64,000 bases of DNA. It comes from G963667915 sp965197385 (GTDB lineage: Bacteria; Acidobacteriota; Vicinamibacteria; Vicinamibacterales; UBA823). The position numbers and the translations under genes were made by a program. Positions 45,367 to 53,813 of this stretch are shown here, piece by piece. The number at the start of each line of letters is the position of its first letter. Within the stretch, counting starts at the first letter, position 1. The notes beneath the pieces were generated by a model. The model ran no database searches, was not told where the DNA came from, and was given only the letters and a program-made list of their open reading frames with translations. The stretch is from NCBI GenBank assembly GCA_965197385.1, contig CBDANA010000009.1, positions 868,001 to 932,000 on the forward strand, read 5' to 3'.

Positions 45367-46804
45367 CTAGAACCTGGGCCCCCTCCTAGACGGCACCTTG
45401 ATCGTCTACGACGGCGTTCCGCCGGGTGAAAACCTGCCGCGGTTGCACGTCCGTCGGCTCGACGGCACCGACGCCGTGTTGCTACGGGGCGCTGACCTCG
45501 CGATGGGGCCGTTCGTCTCCCCCGACGGTGCGTGGATCGGCTTCCTCAGCCAGCCGAGCCCGACGACGCTGCGGAAGATCTCGGTCCTCGGCGGACAACC
45601 GTTGATCGTCACCGAGTCGCCGAGCCTGATTCTCGGCACGAGCTGGGGGCGCGAAAATCTGATCGACTTCGGCACGATCAATGGCGGGCTGTTTCGCGTC
45701 CCCGCGGGCGGCGGCGAGGACGAGCCGCTGACGGCGCTCGACCCGGAACTCGGCGATACCAGCCACGCCTGGCCGTCGGTCATCTCCGATCGCGACGCGA
45801 TCCTGTTCGTGATCAGTAGCGGCTCGCCGCTGCAGACGGTCCAGCTCGCCGTCCTCGATCTCACGAATCGCGAGGTTACGCGGCTCGGTCTCGCGGGCGT
45901 AGGGCCGCATTACGCACCGACGGGACACCTCGTCTACGCCGCCAAGGACGGCTCGGTCCGCGCCGCCGCGTTCGACGTCAACTCGCTCGCGGTGACCGGC
46001 AGCCCGGTCCCGCTGGTCGAGGAGATCATCGTCAAGCAAGACGGCGCAGCCGACTTCAGCATCTCCGACGGCGGCACCCTCCTGTACACCCGCAGTCAGG
46101 AGAACCTAGGTGCGGCGACGCGAACTCTGGCCTGGGTCGACCGCCAACGGGGTCCTCGAACCGCTGGTCGGCGCACCTGCCGACTCCTACACCAGCGTGG
46201 CGCTCTCGCCGAACGGCACGGATGTCGCCGTGGAGATCTTTGATCGTTCCGGCGCTGCCGTGGTGGCCGTCTGGACGTTCAACCTCGAGCGCGGGACGTT
46301 CAATCGGGTCACAAACGAACCAGGGCTCACGGTAAGCCCACTCTGGACGCTCGACGGGCGACGGATCGTGTACGGTTCGGGAAGTGAGCGAGGTGAGGGG
46401 AGCGAGGGCCTCTTCTGGCGCAACGCCGACGGGACGGGCGACCCCGAGCGCCTGGTCGCGCTGGACGGAGCCTCCACCGTGTCGCCGTGGGCCTGGTCTC
46501 CGGATGGCGCCTGGCTCCTCTTCCGAGGCCGCACGGGCAGCATGAGTGACAGTGACATCGGAATGATCTCGATGGAAGGCGACCGAAGCGTGGAATGGCT
46601 CTTCGACTCCGTGTTCGGTGAGACCCACCCGAGCATCTCACCCGACGGCGACTGGATCGCCTACACTTCGGATCGGTCGCCGACGGGACGGTGGGCCGAG
46701 GAGCGAGGAGGGTACAATGTGGACACCCTGGGGGCACCCCCCCCGCTGTTGACCGGACCCCAGAGCCAAACGGGACGCCAGGGACCCGGCCGGAGCCAGA
46801 GACG

Positions 46805-47206
46805 ATGGCGACGTTACGGATTGGTACATCGGTTGTGATCAAGGGGCATCTGGCGGCCTCTGAGAATCTGACCATCCACGGCCCGTTCGAGGGCACGATC
46901 GAGGTGCTCGCTCACACAGTGACCATTGGCCGCCACGCGCGGATCGACGCGCAGATTGTCGGCAAAGGCGTCGTCATCGAGGGCAAGGTTCAGGGCAATG
47001 TGACCGCGACGGACAAGGTCGAGATCCGTGGCACGGCGCAGCTGCGCGGCGACGTCGTTGCGCCCCGGATTGCGATGGCTGACGGAGCGTGGGTTCGTGG
47101 AACCGTGGAGACCGGGACCGCTGACAGTGCGAGGCTCCAGGTCTCTGATTCGCTCCCGATGACGACGGTAAAAGGCCCCCAAGGCAAGAAGAGTCCTGTA
47201 GCGTAG
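46805..47206 (+). CDS. Bactofilin
   Basis: A 133-residue bactofilin, a nucleotide-free cytoskeletal filament protein that scaffolds envelope-related enzymes. Right-handed beta-helix pattern of short repeats: ASENLTIHGPFEGTIEV, TVTIGRHARIDAQIVGKGVV, EGKVQGNVTATDKVEIRGTA, LRGDVVAPRIAMADGAWVRG. The ATG at 46805 (MATLRIGTSVVIKGHL) is chosen over an upstream in-frame start that runs through propeller debris. Unstructured C-terminal tail. No partner gene nearby. Confidence 0.87.
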   Translation: MATLRIGTSVVIKGHLAASENLTIHGPFEGTIEVLAHTVTIGRHARIDAQIVGKGVVIEGKVQGNVTATDKVEIRGTAQLRGDVVAPRIAMADGAWVRGTVETGTADSARLQVSDSLPMTTVKGPQGKKSPVA

Positions 47207-47346
47207 TCGTTCCTTCCCCGCGCTCCAGACGCGGGTGCCGACGGGACGGTAGGCGATCGCAGCGCCCTTCCCCGCACACGACGCCGGCCTTCCGATAGCT
47301 TCGTTTCCAACTCGTCTTTTGGCGTCAGCTTCGATACTATTGCTGC

Positions 47347-49287
47347 ATGCAACGAATCACGCGACGAGGAATGCTAGCCGTATGTCTGCTGGCGATAGTC
47401 ACGGAGTGCCTTGCGCAACAGGGCGTCTCCGACGGCCAATGGCGACACTCGAACGGCGACGCTGGGGCGACGCGCTATTCCGACCTCGATCAGATCACCC
47501 CGGAGAATGCGGAACGTCTTCGGATCGCGTGGCGGTGGGATAGCGGCAACTACGGGCCCACTCCGGAGTTCAAGAACGAAACGACGCCCCTGATGGTCAA
47601 CGGCGTTCTCTATTTCACCGCTGGCTTCCGTCGGGACGTGGTGGCGATCGATGCAGGCACCGCGGAAACGCTCTGGATGTACCGATTCGACGAGGGCGAG
47701 CGAGGTGCCATGGCACCTCGAAAAAACTCCGGTCGCGGGGTCTCGTACTGGTCCGACGGGCGCGGCGACGAACGCGTCTTCGTCATTACTCCAGGGTTTC
47801 ATCTCGTCGCGCTCGACGCCAACACCGGCATACCGATTCCTAACTTCGGGAACGACGGCGTCGTGGACTTGAAGCTGGGCTTCGACCAGACGATCGAGCT
47901 CGACGCCCAAAACCTGGGATCGAGCTCACCGGGTATGGTGTACGAGGATGTGATCATCGTCGGCCCGGCAATGACTGGCTCCGGCAGGCCTCGGTCGCAG
48001 ATTGGCGTCCCCGCGCACATCACCGCCTGGGATACCAGAACCGGTGAACGTCGTTGGATCTTCCACACCGTTCCCAAACCCGGCGAGTTCGGGTACGAGA
48101 CCTGGGAGAATGATTCGGCGAAGATCGCCGGCAACGCCGGCGCCTGGGCGCCGCTCACACTCGATGAAGAGCTGGGCTACGTCTACCTTCCCGTCGAAGT
48201 CGCGACCAGCGACTATTACGGTGGGCATCGGCTCGGCGACAACCTGTTCTCCTCCAGCCTCGTCTGCCTGAACGCGCGCACCGGAGAGCGTGTCTGGCAC
48301 CAGCAGATCGTGCACCACGACATCTACGAGTACGATAACCCCTCCGCGCCGATCCTCATGGATGTCTCCGTAGACGGTCGCGATGTCCGAGCGGTTGTGC
48401 AGCTCACGAAGCAGGCGTTCGCGTTCGCGTTCAACCGTGTCACCGGAGAGCCGCTGTGGCCGATCCAGGAGCAGCGAGTGCCGCCGTCGGATATCCCCGG
48501 TGAGCGAGCGTCTCTCACGCAGCCGTTCCCGACCAAGCCGGCGGGCTTCGACCAGCAGGGTGTGACCGAGGACGACCTCATCGACCTAACGCCAGACATC
48601 CTGGCGCAGGCCATGGAGATCGCACGACGGTACCGCCTCGGCCCGCTGTACTCCCCGCCTTCACTCGCGGACGCCGACGATGGAACGAACGGAACGATTC
48701 AGGTACCCGGCACCGCCGGCGGCGCGTTGTGGGAGGGTGGCGCCGTCGACGTCGAGGCCGGAATTCTCTACGTGGGCACGACGACTGGCCCGACCTTGCT
48801 CGCGCTCACCCACGATCCCGCGTATTCCGACGTCGCCTATATCTCGGCCGGCCTGGCGATCTCCGGACCGCAAGGACTCCCCTTGTTCAAGCCACCGTTC
48901 GGCCGCATCACGGCCATCGACATGAACACAGGCGACCACCTCTGGATGAAGCCCAACGGCGATACACCGCCGGCGATTCGTGACCACCCCGCCCTCGCCG
49001 GGGTCGAGTTCCCCCCCACCGGCAGTCCGGCGAGAGCCGTTCTGCTCGTGACCAAGACGCTCCTTTTCGCTGGAGAGGGCTGGCTCGGTGAGCACTACTT
49101 TCGCGCGTACGACAAACGCAGCGGCGAGATTGTCGCGGAACTCGAGATTCCGGCCCAGGTGACGAGCCTACCGATGACGTACATGCACGAAGGCAAGCAG
49201 TTCCTCGTATTCGCGGCCGGTGACCGTCGAAACGATCACCCCGCAGAGCTCATCGCGCTGACGCTCCCCGACGATGCCCTTCAATAG
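47347..49287 (+). CDS. PQQ-dependent dehydrogenase (quinoprotein glucose/alcohol type)
   Basis: A 646-residue periplasmic quinoprotein with a signal peptide (GMLAVCLLAIVTECLAQ) and an eight-bladed propeller. Tryptophan-docking style repeats and family blocks: WRHSNGDAGATRYSDLDQI, WKNE-like FKNETTPLMVNGVLY, TWENDSAKIAGNAGAWAPLT, QQIVHHDIYEYDNPSAP (catalytic Asp region), and VPGTAGGALWEGGAVDVEAG. No haem-binding CxxCH, so it would pass electrons to a separate acceptor. Substrate not predictable. It is undamaged in a region full of relics. Confidence 0.88.
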   Translation: MQRITRRGMLAVCLLAIVTECLAQQGVSDGQWRHSNGDAGATRYSDLDQITPENAERLRIAWRWDSGNYGPTPEFKNETTPLMVNGVLYFTAGFRRDVVAIDAGTAETLWMYRFDEGERGAMAPRKNSGRGVSYWSDGRGDERVFVITPGFHLVALDANTGIPIPNFGNDGVVDLKLGFDQTIELDAQNLGSSSPGMVYEDVIIVGPAMTGSGRPRSQIGVPAHITAWDTRTGERRWIFHTVPKPGEFGYETWENDSAKIAGNAGAWAPLTLDEELGYVYLPVEVATSDYYGGHRLGDNLFSSSLVCLNARTGERVWHQQIVHHDIYEYDNPSAPILMDVSVDGRDVRAVVQLTKQAFAFAFNRVTGEPLWPIQEQRVPPSDIPGERASLTQPFPTKPAGFDQQGVTEDDLIDLTPDILAQAMEIARRYRLGPLYSPPSLADADDGTNGTIQVPGTAGGALWEGGAVDVEAGILYVGTTTGPTLLALTHDPAYSDVAYISAGLAISGPQGLPLFKPPFGRITAIDMNTGDHLWMKPNGDTPPAIRDHPALAGVEFPPTGSPARAVLLVTKTLLFAGEGWLGEHYFRAYDKRSGEIVAELEIPAQVTSLPMTYMHEGKQFLVFAAGDRRNDHPAELIALTLPDDALQ

Positions 49288-49324
49288 ATTCTCGAAATGG
49301 CGTGCGCTAGACGGGTCTGATTTC

Positions 49325-49405
49325 CCTCCTTCGAGAAGCAAAGGTGCTCGCGTCGCTCAACCATCCAAACATCGCGGCCATTCACGGGTTGGAAGAGTCC
49401 GGCGA
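49325..49405 (+). pseudogene. Ser/Thr kinase fragment D
   Basis: REAKVLASLNHPNIAAIHGL followed by EESGDSGG is the C-helix region of the local kinase family, 27 codons only, directly after the PQQ dehydrogenase stop. Confidence 0.75.
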
Positions 49406-49450
49406 CTCCGGAGGCGGATTGACAAAATACGTCAAGCAGTAGACGGGTGG

Positions 49451-49478
49451 TTGATTTGTTGCGAGCCTCCTATATACT
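49451..49478 (+). promoter_or_regulatory. Promoter for the NHL-propeller gene
   Basis: TTGATT at 49451-49456, a 16-base spacer and TATACT at 49473-49478. The leader to the ATG at 49594 would be about 110 bases and ends with GGAGGAAAA 3 bases before the ATG. Confidence 0.55.
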
Positions 49479-49593
49479 ACTCCCCTTCGGATCAGGGACA
49501 GACCAGAAATGGCTCGGTGTAGCGTTTCAGACTTCGGAGCGTTGACTGTGACGTGGCCATGCGAGCCTACGTACATCCGAACGGAGGAAAAGC

Positions 49594-50814
49594 ATGACGC
49601 GCAAGCGTAACGTGTGTGTTGGAATCGCCTTGATCACACTCATTGGCGCGCTCGGGGTCGGTCAGGCCGCCATCGAGAAGACGGCGGCGGCTCAGAGCGG
49701 AGTGCAAGCGCCCATGTTCGAGGTGGATCCGCTCTGGCCCAAGCCATTGCCGAACCATTGGGTCCTCGGATCGACCATCGGCGTGTGGGTCGACGCGCAG
49801 GACCACGTGTGGATCATCCATCGGGCCTCGTCGCTTGCCGCCGGCGAAACGCGCCTGGACGCAAACCCGCCCACCGGCGAGTGCTGCGCCGCGGCTCCGC
49901 CCGTTCTGGAGTTCGACCAAGAAGGCAACCTCCTCAGGCACTGGGGCGGTCCGGGATCGGGTTACGAGTGGCCGCAATCGAACCATGGGATCTTCGTCGA
50001 TCACCTGGGGAACGTGTGGATTGGCGGAAACGGGAGGGGGGACGCCCACGTCCTGAAGTTCACCCAGGACGGCAGGTTTCTGAAACAGTTCGGTCGCCAG
50101 AATGCGCGCCAGACCGGCGAGGAAGATGGCATCCCGGTGTATGAGCGTGACAGCAACGACCCCGAGAGTTTCGGGCGAGTGGCCAAGATTTTCGTCGACC
50201 CGATGACCAACGAAGCCTACCTCGCCGACGGCTACTTTAACAAACGCGTCGCCGTGATCGACGGGGAGACGGGCGTGATGAAGCGCCACTGGGGTGCCTA
50301 CGGCAACAGACCCGACGACAGTGACCTCGGGCCATTCGACCCGGATGCGGCGCCGCCCCAGCAGTTCGGGAATCCGGTGCACTGCGCCGATCTCGCGCAC
50401 GACGGGTTGGTGTATGTCTGCGACCGCCCGAACAATCGGATTCAGGTGTTCACGAAGGAAGGCGAGTTCGTGAAGGAGGCGTTCATCCAGAGACAGCCAG
50501 CGTACGCGTCGGCCTGGGACGTCGCCTTCTCGCGCGATCCGGAGCAGCGGTACCTCTACCTGGCCGATGCGCCGAACGCGAAGGTGCACATCCTGGTGCG
50601 TGAGACGCTCGAGGAACTGACGAGCTTCGGCGACGGCGGGCGTCAGCCCGGGCAGTTCTACGGCGTGCACAGCATCGCCACCGACTCACAGGGCAACCTC
50701 TACACGACCGAGACGTACGAAGGCAAGCGCGTGCAGAAGTTCGTGTACAAGGGCCTAGGGCCGGTCACAAACCGGAACCAGGGCGCGGTGTGGCCGACGA
50801 CCTCTTCCCAGTAG
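49594..50814 (+). CDS. Exported NHL-repeat beta-propeller protein
   Basis: A 406-residue protein with a signal peptide (VGIALITLIGALGVGQA) and six-bladed NHL repeats: WPQSNHGIFVDHLGNVWIGG, DAHVLKFTQDGRFLKQFG, CADLAHDGLVYVCDRPNNRI, VHSIATDSQGNLYTTETYEG. Similar proteins are annotated as peptidyl-alpha-hydroxyglycine amidating lyase-like, but the enzyme's metal-binding His set cannot be confirmed here. It follows the PQQ dehydrogenase and could share its pathway, though it has its own promoter and an excellent ribosome site. Confidence 0.8.
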   Translation: MTRKRNVCVGIALITLIGALGVGQAAIEKTAAAQSGVQAPMFEVDPLWPKPLPNHWVLGSTIGVWVDAQDHVWIIHRASSLAAGETRLDANPPTGECCAAAPPVLEFDQEGNLLRHWGGPGSGYEWPQSNHGIFVDHLGNVWIGGNGRGDAHVLKFTQDGRFLKQFGRQNARQTGEEDGIPVYERDSNDPESFGRVAKIFVDPMTNEAYLADGYFNKRVAVIDGETGVMKRHWGAYGNRPDDSDLGPFDPDAAPPQQFGNPVHCADLAHDGLVYVCDRPNNRIQVFTKEGEFVKEAFIQRQPAYASAWDVAFSRDPEQRYLYLADAPNAKVHILVRETLEELTSFGDGGRQPGQFYGVHSIATDSQGNLYTTETYEGKRVQKFVYKGLGPVTNRNQGAVWPTTSSQ

Positions 50815-50891
50815 AAGTGAGGGAATGAAAGAATGAAGAATGGAGGATATTACTTTCCCCGATCAGCGCCTGAGTCTAGATCGCCCCGCAT

Positions 50892-50908
50892 AAGCCGAAC
50901 GTCGGCTT
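50892..50908. repeat. Hairpin repeat AAGCCGA-ACG-TCGGCTT, copy 2
   Basis: A perfect 7-base-pair stem with loop ACG, then TCTAGCGG, matching the copy at 42896. About 75 bases after the NHL gene stop. Confidence 0.55.
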
Positions 50909-51000
50909 TCTAGCGGTATTCTATGGGCCGACCGTGCCCTCCTGACGCCCCGTCCCCCCTGCGGTAAACTTGGCCGTTCCCAAGTTGAGGAAGGTCGTGG

Positions 51001-51140
51001 GTGGCGCAGCGCGGTCTCGTCACTACACTCGTCTTGCTTGTTCCACTCACGTTCTTCGCCCAATCACCACCACAGCGTCTAGACATCAACGGAGCTCGTG
51101 TACTGGCGCATCTCGAGGCACTCTCCAGCTTTGGCCGAAC
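51001..51140 (+). pseudogene. N-terminal relic of a secreted M20-type hydrolase
   Basis: From the GTG at 51001: a signal peptide (LVTTLVLLVPLTFFAQ), then PPQRLDINGARVLAHLEALS and SFGRT, which resembles the N-terminus of allantoate amidohydrolase/hydantoinase-like M20 enzymes. The frame is cut at a 28-base palindrome at 51141. Only about 47 codons remain, so the family call is weak. Confidence 0.4.
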
Positions 51141-51168
51141 TTCGGGGCTGCCTGGCAGCCCACGAACT
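51141..51168. repeat. 28-base palindrome at a kinase junction, copy 1
   Basis: CTTCGGGGCTGCC-T-GGCAGCCCACGAAC, nearly perfect two-fold symmetry. The same palindrome lies at 52009. Both copies stand exactly at the join between unrelated sequence and the start of a kinase frame. Confidence 0.65.
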
Positions 51169-51170
51169 AC

Positions 51171-51242
51171 TCGGTAAGACGCTTGGTCCGTATCGCGTCC
51201 TAGAGAAGCTTGGCGAAGGCGGAATGGGTGAGGTCTATAAAG
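51171..51242 (+). pseudogene. Ser/Thr kinase fragment E (glycine loop only)
   Basis: LGKTLGPYRVLEKLGEGGMG then EVYKG: the first 24 codons of a kinase, matching the start of fragment G (GKTLGPYRVLEKIGEGGMGE), then lost. Confidence 0.75.
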
Positions 51243-51255
51243 GGCAGCAATATAG

Positions 51256-51777
51256 ATGACGCACACGGAAAGGCAGGTGTTATCGTCGGTGGGCGGGCCG
51301 CAGGCATCTCCCCCTCCAATTCTCTTTGAATCCGCGACGCTTGGACCAACAGGGCAACTCTTTGGATTGGCGGCTACTGTTATTGGTGTGCGGTTTGTGC
51401 TCGCGACTGCTGTTGTCACCAGCGAGATTGGTGCTCACGTTTTTGGCTCTGGCACGGTTGCCTTAGCGGTTGTCGCACTGACGAACCTTACGGACTTTCC
51501 AGATTCCCTCGACCTTTCGACGCCCGATGTGCTTGGAAGCGTGCTCGCCAGCCCTCCCCCCACCTCTGCGGAAGTGTCGGCTCCGCTGGCCATAGCCCTA
51601 CCCGCAGGGACGAACGCACTCATTCTTGCTAGTAGCCCCGTACTGGGAGCGACAGGACTTTTTACTGCGCCTCTAAACAACCCGAACGTTGGCACGCCCT
51701 CCTATTTCCACCGAACCCCGACGGTTTGGTTGAACGGTGGTTTTAACAACGTCAGGTTGTTTCTTCGTGGGACCTGA
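51256..51777 (+). CDS. Protein with a PEP-CTERM-type extracellular domain, no signal peptide
   Basis: A 173-residue frame. From about residue 25 it reads ESATLGPTGQLFGLAATVIG, TSEIGAHVFGSGTVALAVVAL, TDFPDSLDLSTPDVLGSVLA, GTNALILASSPVLGATGLF, NNPNVGTPSYF and ends NNVRLFLRGT. This is the beta-sandwich layout seen in many exported PEP-CTERM-anchored proteins of Bacteria. Here both the signal peptide and the C-terminal sorting tail are missing, and its start overlaps kinase fragment E. A displaced domain rather than a complete gene is likely. Confidence 0.55.
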   Translation: MTHTERQVLSSVGGPQASPPPILFESATLGPTGQLFGLAATVIGVRFVLATAVVTSEIGAHVFGSGTVALAVVALTNLTDFPDSLDLSTPDVLGSVLASPPPTSAEVSAPLAIALPAGTNALILASSPVLGATGLFTAPLNNPNVGTPSYFHRTPTVWLNGGFNNVRLFLRGT

Positions 51778-51933
51778 TGTGACCCTTTGACGATGACGAC
51801 CGTCGCATCGTGTGCGGGAGAATGGCGATACAGGCGAGTGAGGTTCCGCCGCCGGGTGCACGGCAGGCGCGCTGGCACTTTCTGCACCGACTTCACCGGG
51901 GGGACGCTATAATTTCCGCACTCTCCGCCCAGC

Positions 51934-52008
51934 ATGGCCTTAGAACGCGGCACCCGCCTCGGCCCGTATCAGATCGAGTCCCCCATCGGGGCCGGGGGCC
52001 CCGCCTCC
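51934..52008 (+). pseudogene. Ser/Thr kinase leader, fragment F, with its promoter
   Basis: MALERGTRLGPYQIESPIGA then GGPASV is the start of a kinase like fragment C (MALDVGSRLG). TATAAT lies upstream at about 51908-51913. The frame stops at the second copy of the 28-base palindrome. Confidence 0.75.
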
Positions 52009-52036
52009 GTTCGGGGCTGCCAGGCAGCCCACGAAC
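52009..52036. repeat. 28-base palindrome at a kinase junction, copy 2
   Basis: GTTCGGGGCTGCC-A-GGCAGCCCACGAAC, two changes from the copy at 51141. It joins kinase leader F to the lead-in of kinase G. Confidence 0.65.
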
Positions 52037-52076
52037 TCCGGCGAGGTCTCGCCGAAGCCAAGTGGAGGACACACCC

Positions 52077-52665
52077 GTGATCGGGAAGACTCTAGGCCCA
52101 TATCGCGTTCTGGAGAAGATTGGCGAAGGCGGAATGGGGGAGGTTTATAAAGCGACCGACACCCGGCTGAAGCGCACCGTCGCCATCAAGGTCCTGCCCG
52201 CGCATGTCGCCTCGGACCCAGAGCGCAAGTCTCGGTTCGAGCGCGAGGCGAAGACCGTCGCCGCGCTGAGCCATCCCCACATCTGCCCCATCTTCGATGT
52301 CAGCTTTGAAGTTCCCTCTCCCTCTGAAGGAAGCCGAGAGGGCCAGGGTGAGGGGGATGCTTCTCCAATCAACTTCCTGGTCATGGAGTACCTGGAGGGC
52401 GAAACACTGGCCGACCGGCTCACCAAGGGTGCGCTGCCTCTGAAGTTAGACCAGGCGCTCCGCTACGCCATCGAGATCGCCGACGCCCTGGACAAGGCCC
52501 ACCGCCAGGGCGTGACGCACCGGGATCTGAAGCCGGGCAACATCATGCTGACGAAGGCCGGGGCGAAGCTCCTAGACTTCGGGTTGGCGAAGCTGAAGCC
52601 CACCGACCCGTAGAGCGAGGCGTCCACCAAGCTGGCCGACGCGCTCACCGAGCAAGGGATCATCC
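52077..52665 (+). pseudogene. Truncated Ser/Thr protein kinase (fragment G)
   Basis: From a GTG at 52077: IGKTLGPYRVLEKIGEGGMG, AIKVLPAHVASDPERKSRF, LVMEYLEGETLADRL, HRDLKPGNIML and LLDFGLAKLKPTDP, then a TAG at 52611. The frame continues beyond the stop as ASTKLADALTEQGIILG and is lost before the APE motif. Between FDVSF and INFLVMEYLEG, 23 extra codons (VPSPSEGSREGQGEGDASP) come from a CCCTCTCCCTC / GGGTGAGGGGG palindromic repeat inserted in frame. Confidence 0.82.
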
Positions 52666-52730
52666 TCGGCAGGGGAATGACCAGGATGACGCGGCCTTGT
52701 GTGTTGTCAGTCACCGGAAAGAGCACGGCC

Positions 52731-53644
52731 GTGCAGATAACTCGCCGGGAACAGATGAAGTTCGGCCTCGGTGCCGGGGCGTCCGCGTTCCCGCCGGCGA
52801 ATCTGTTCGCCCAGCAGGCCGACCTTATCACGCGTCCGATCCCGTCGTCAGGTGAGGCGCTGCCGGTTATCGGAATCGGCACGGCGCGCCGCTACAGCGG
52901 CATGACTGCCCAACAACGCGGAGAGATCAGTGAGGTGCTGAGCCGCCTCCCAACGCTGGGAGGTAAAGTGATCGACACGGCCGCCGGATACGGAGAGGCC
53001 GAAGCGTTGCTGGGTGAGCTCAACCGGAGATCGGCAATCGACGGTCCCTGTTTCTGGGCACCAAGGTCGGCATGGAGGGACGTGAGGCCGGCATGGCCCA
53101 GATCGAGCATTCCTTCGAGCGGCTACGAACCAACATGATCGATTTGATTGCGGTGCACAACCTTCGTGACACCACGACCCAGCTCACGACGCTTCGCGGA
53201 TTGAAGGAACAAGGGCGCATCCGTTACGTTGGGGTGACCAGCACGTCGGCGCGCCGGTATGAAGACCTCGAGCGAACGATGCGGAGCGAAGTCCTGGACT
53301 TTGTCCAGGTCGACTACGCGCTCGACAATCGCGGTGCGGCCGACCGCGTTCTGCCTGCGGCCGCCGATCGCGGCGTGGCGGTGATGACAGCGCTACCGTT
53401 CGGGCGTAGCCGCCTGTTCCAGGCCGTGGAGGGCCGAGAGTTCCCGGCATGGGCCGAGGAATTCGACTGTCAGAGCTGGGCTTAATTCTTTCTTAAGTAC
53501 AACGTCTCACACCCGGCGGTCACGATGGCGATTCCGGGGACGGCGCGCGTTCGGTACCTGCTCGACAACCAAGGTGCCGCACGCGGTCGCCTGCCCGATC
53601 CGCAAATGCTGCGTCGTACGGAAGAGCTTATCGACAGTCTGTGA
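52731..53644 (+). pseudogene. Tat-exported aldo/keto reductase, frameshifted and with a stop
   Basis: Starts at a GTG with a Tat-like leader (ITRREQMKFGLGAGASAF), then IPSSGEALPVIGIGTARRYS and VIDTAAGYGEAEALLGEL (the Asp/Tyr catalytic region). A frameshift near 53040 moves to LFLGTKVGMEGREAGMAQIE, HSFERLRTNMIDLIAVHN and GRIRYVGVTS. A TAA at 53483 replaces a Gln-type codon before FFLKYNVSHPAVTMAIPGTA. The frame then ends at 53644. The product, if intact, would have been a periplasmic NADP-dependent oxidoreductase. Confidence 0.82.
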
Positions 53645-53669
53645 GTGAACGGACAGGACGGCCGTTACG

Positions 53670-53804
53670 CTAGACACCCTCGGGTCAGTCAGACGACTGC
53701 TGCGCCGGTGCTTGGAAAAGGAACCGAAGCAACGTCTGGGCTACATCGGCGACGCGCGGCTCGACATTGATGACGCCAAGACCGGCTCCCTGCTCACACA
53801 CTAA
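53670..53804 (+). pseudogene. Ser/Thr kinase C-lobe fragment H
   Basis: LDTLGSVRRLLRRCLEKEPK then QRLGYIGDARLDIDDAK is the last helix of the kinase domain (compare LHSVRRLLRRCLERDHKPRL in fragment C). It stops 9 bases before the next gene. Confidence 0.75.
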
Positions 53805-53813
53805 CCGAGAAGC

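Larger units (their letters stand above)
42968..46690 (+). pseudogene. Ser/Thr kinase with PD40/TolB-type propeller, broken by IS5 copy 3 (fragment C)
   Basis: The most complete kinase in the window. Start MALDVGSRLG at 42968, then a frameshift inside the GPYEV motif. From 43033: glycine loop, ALKVLPDAF, HRDLKSANV (Pro to Ser), VLDFGLAKAL, AAYMSPEQAKGRQVDKRADI, and a TM helix near residue 300. IS5 copy 3 (44072-45366) interrupts after RDLTISL. The PD40 propeller resumes at 45398 (IVYDGVPPGENLPRLHVRRL), but one frame off, with another frameshift near 46140 (WVDR to ANGVLEPL). The 3' end dissolves before bactofilin. Confidence 0.88.
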
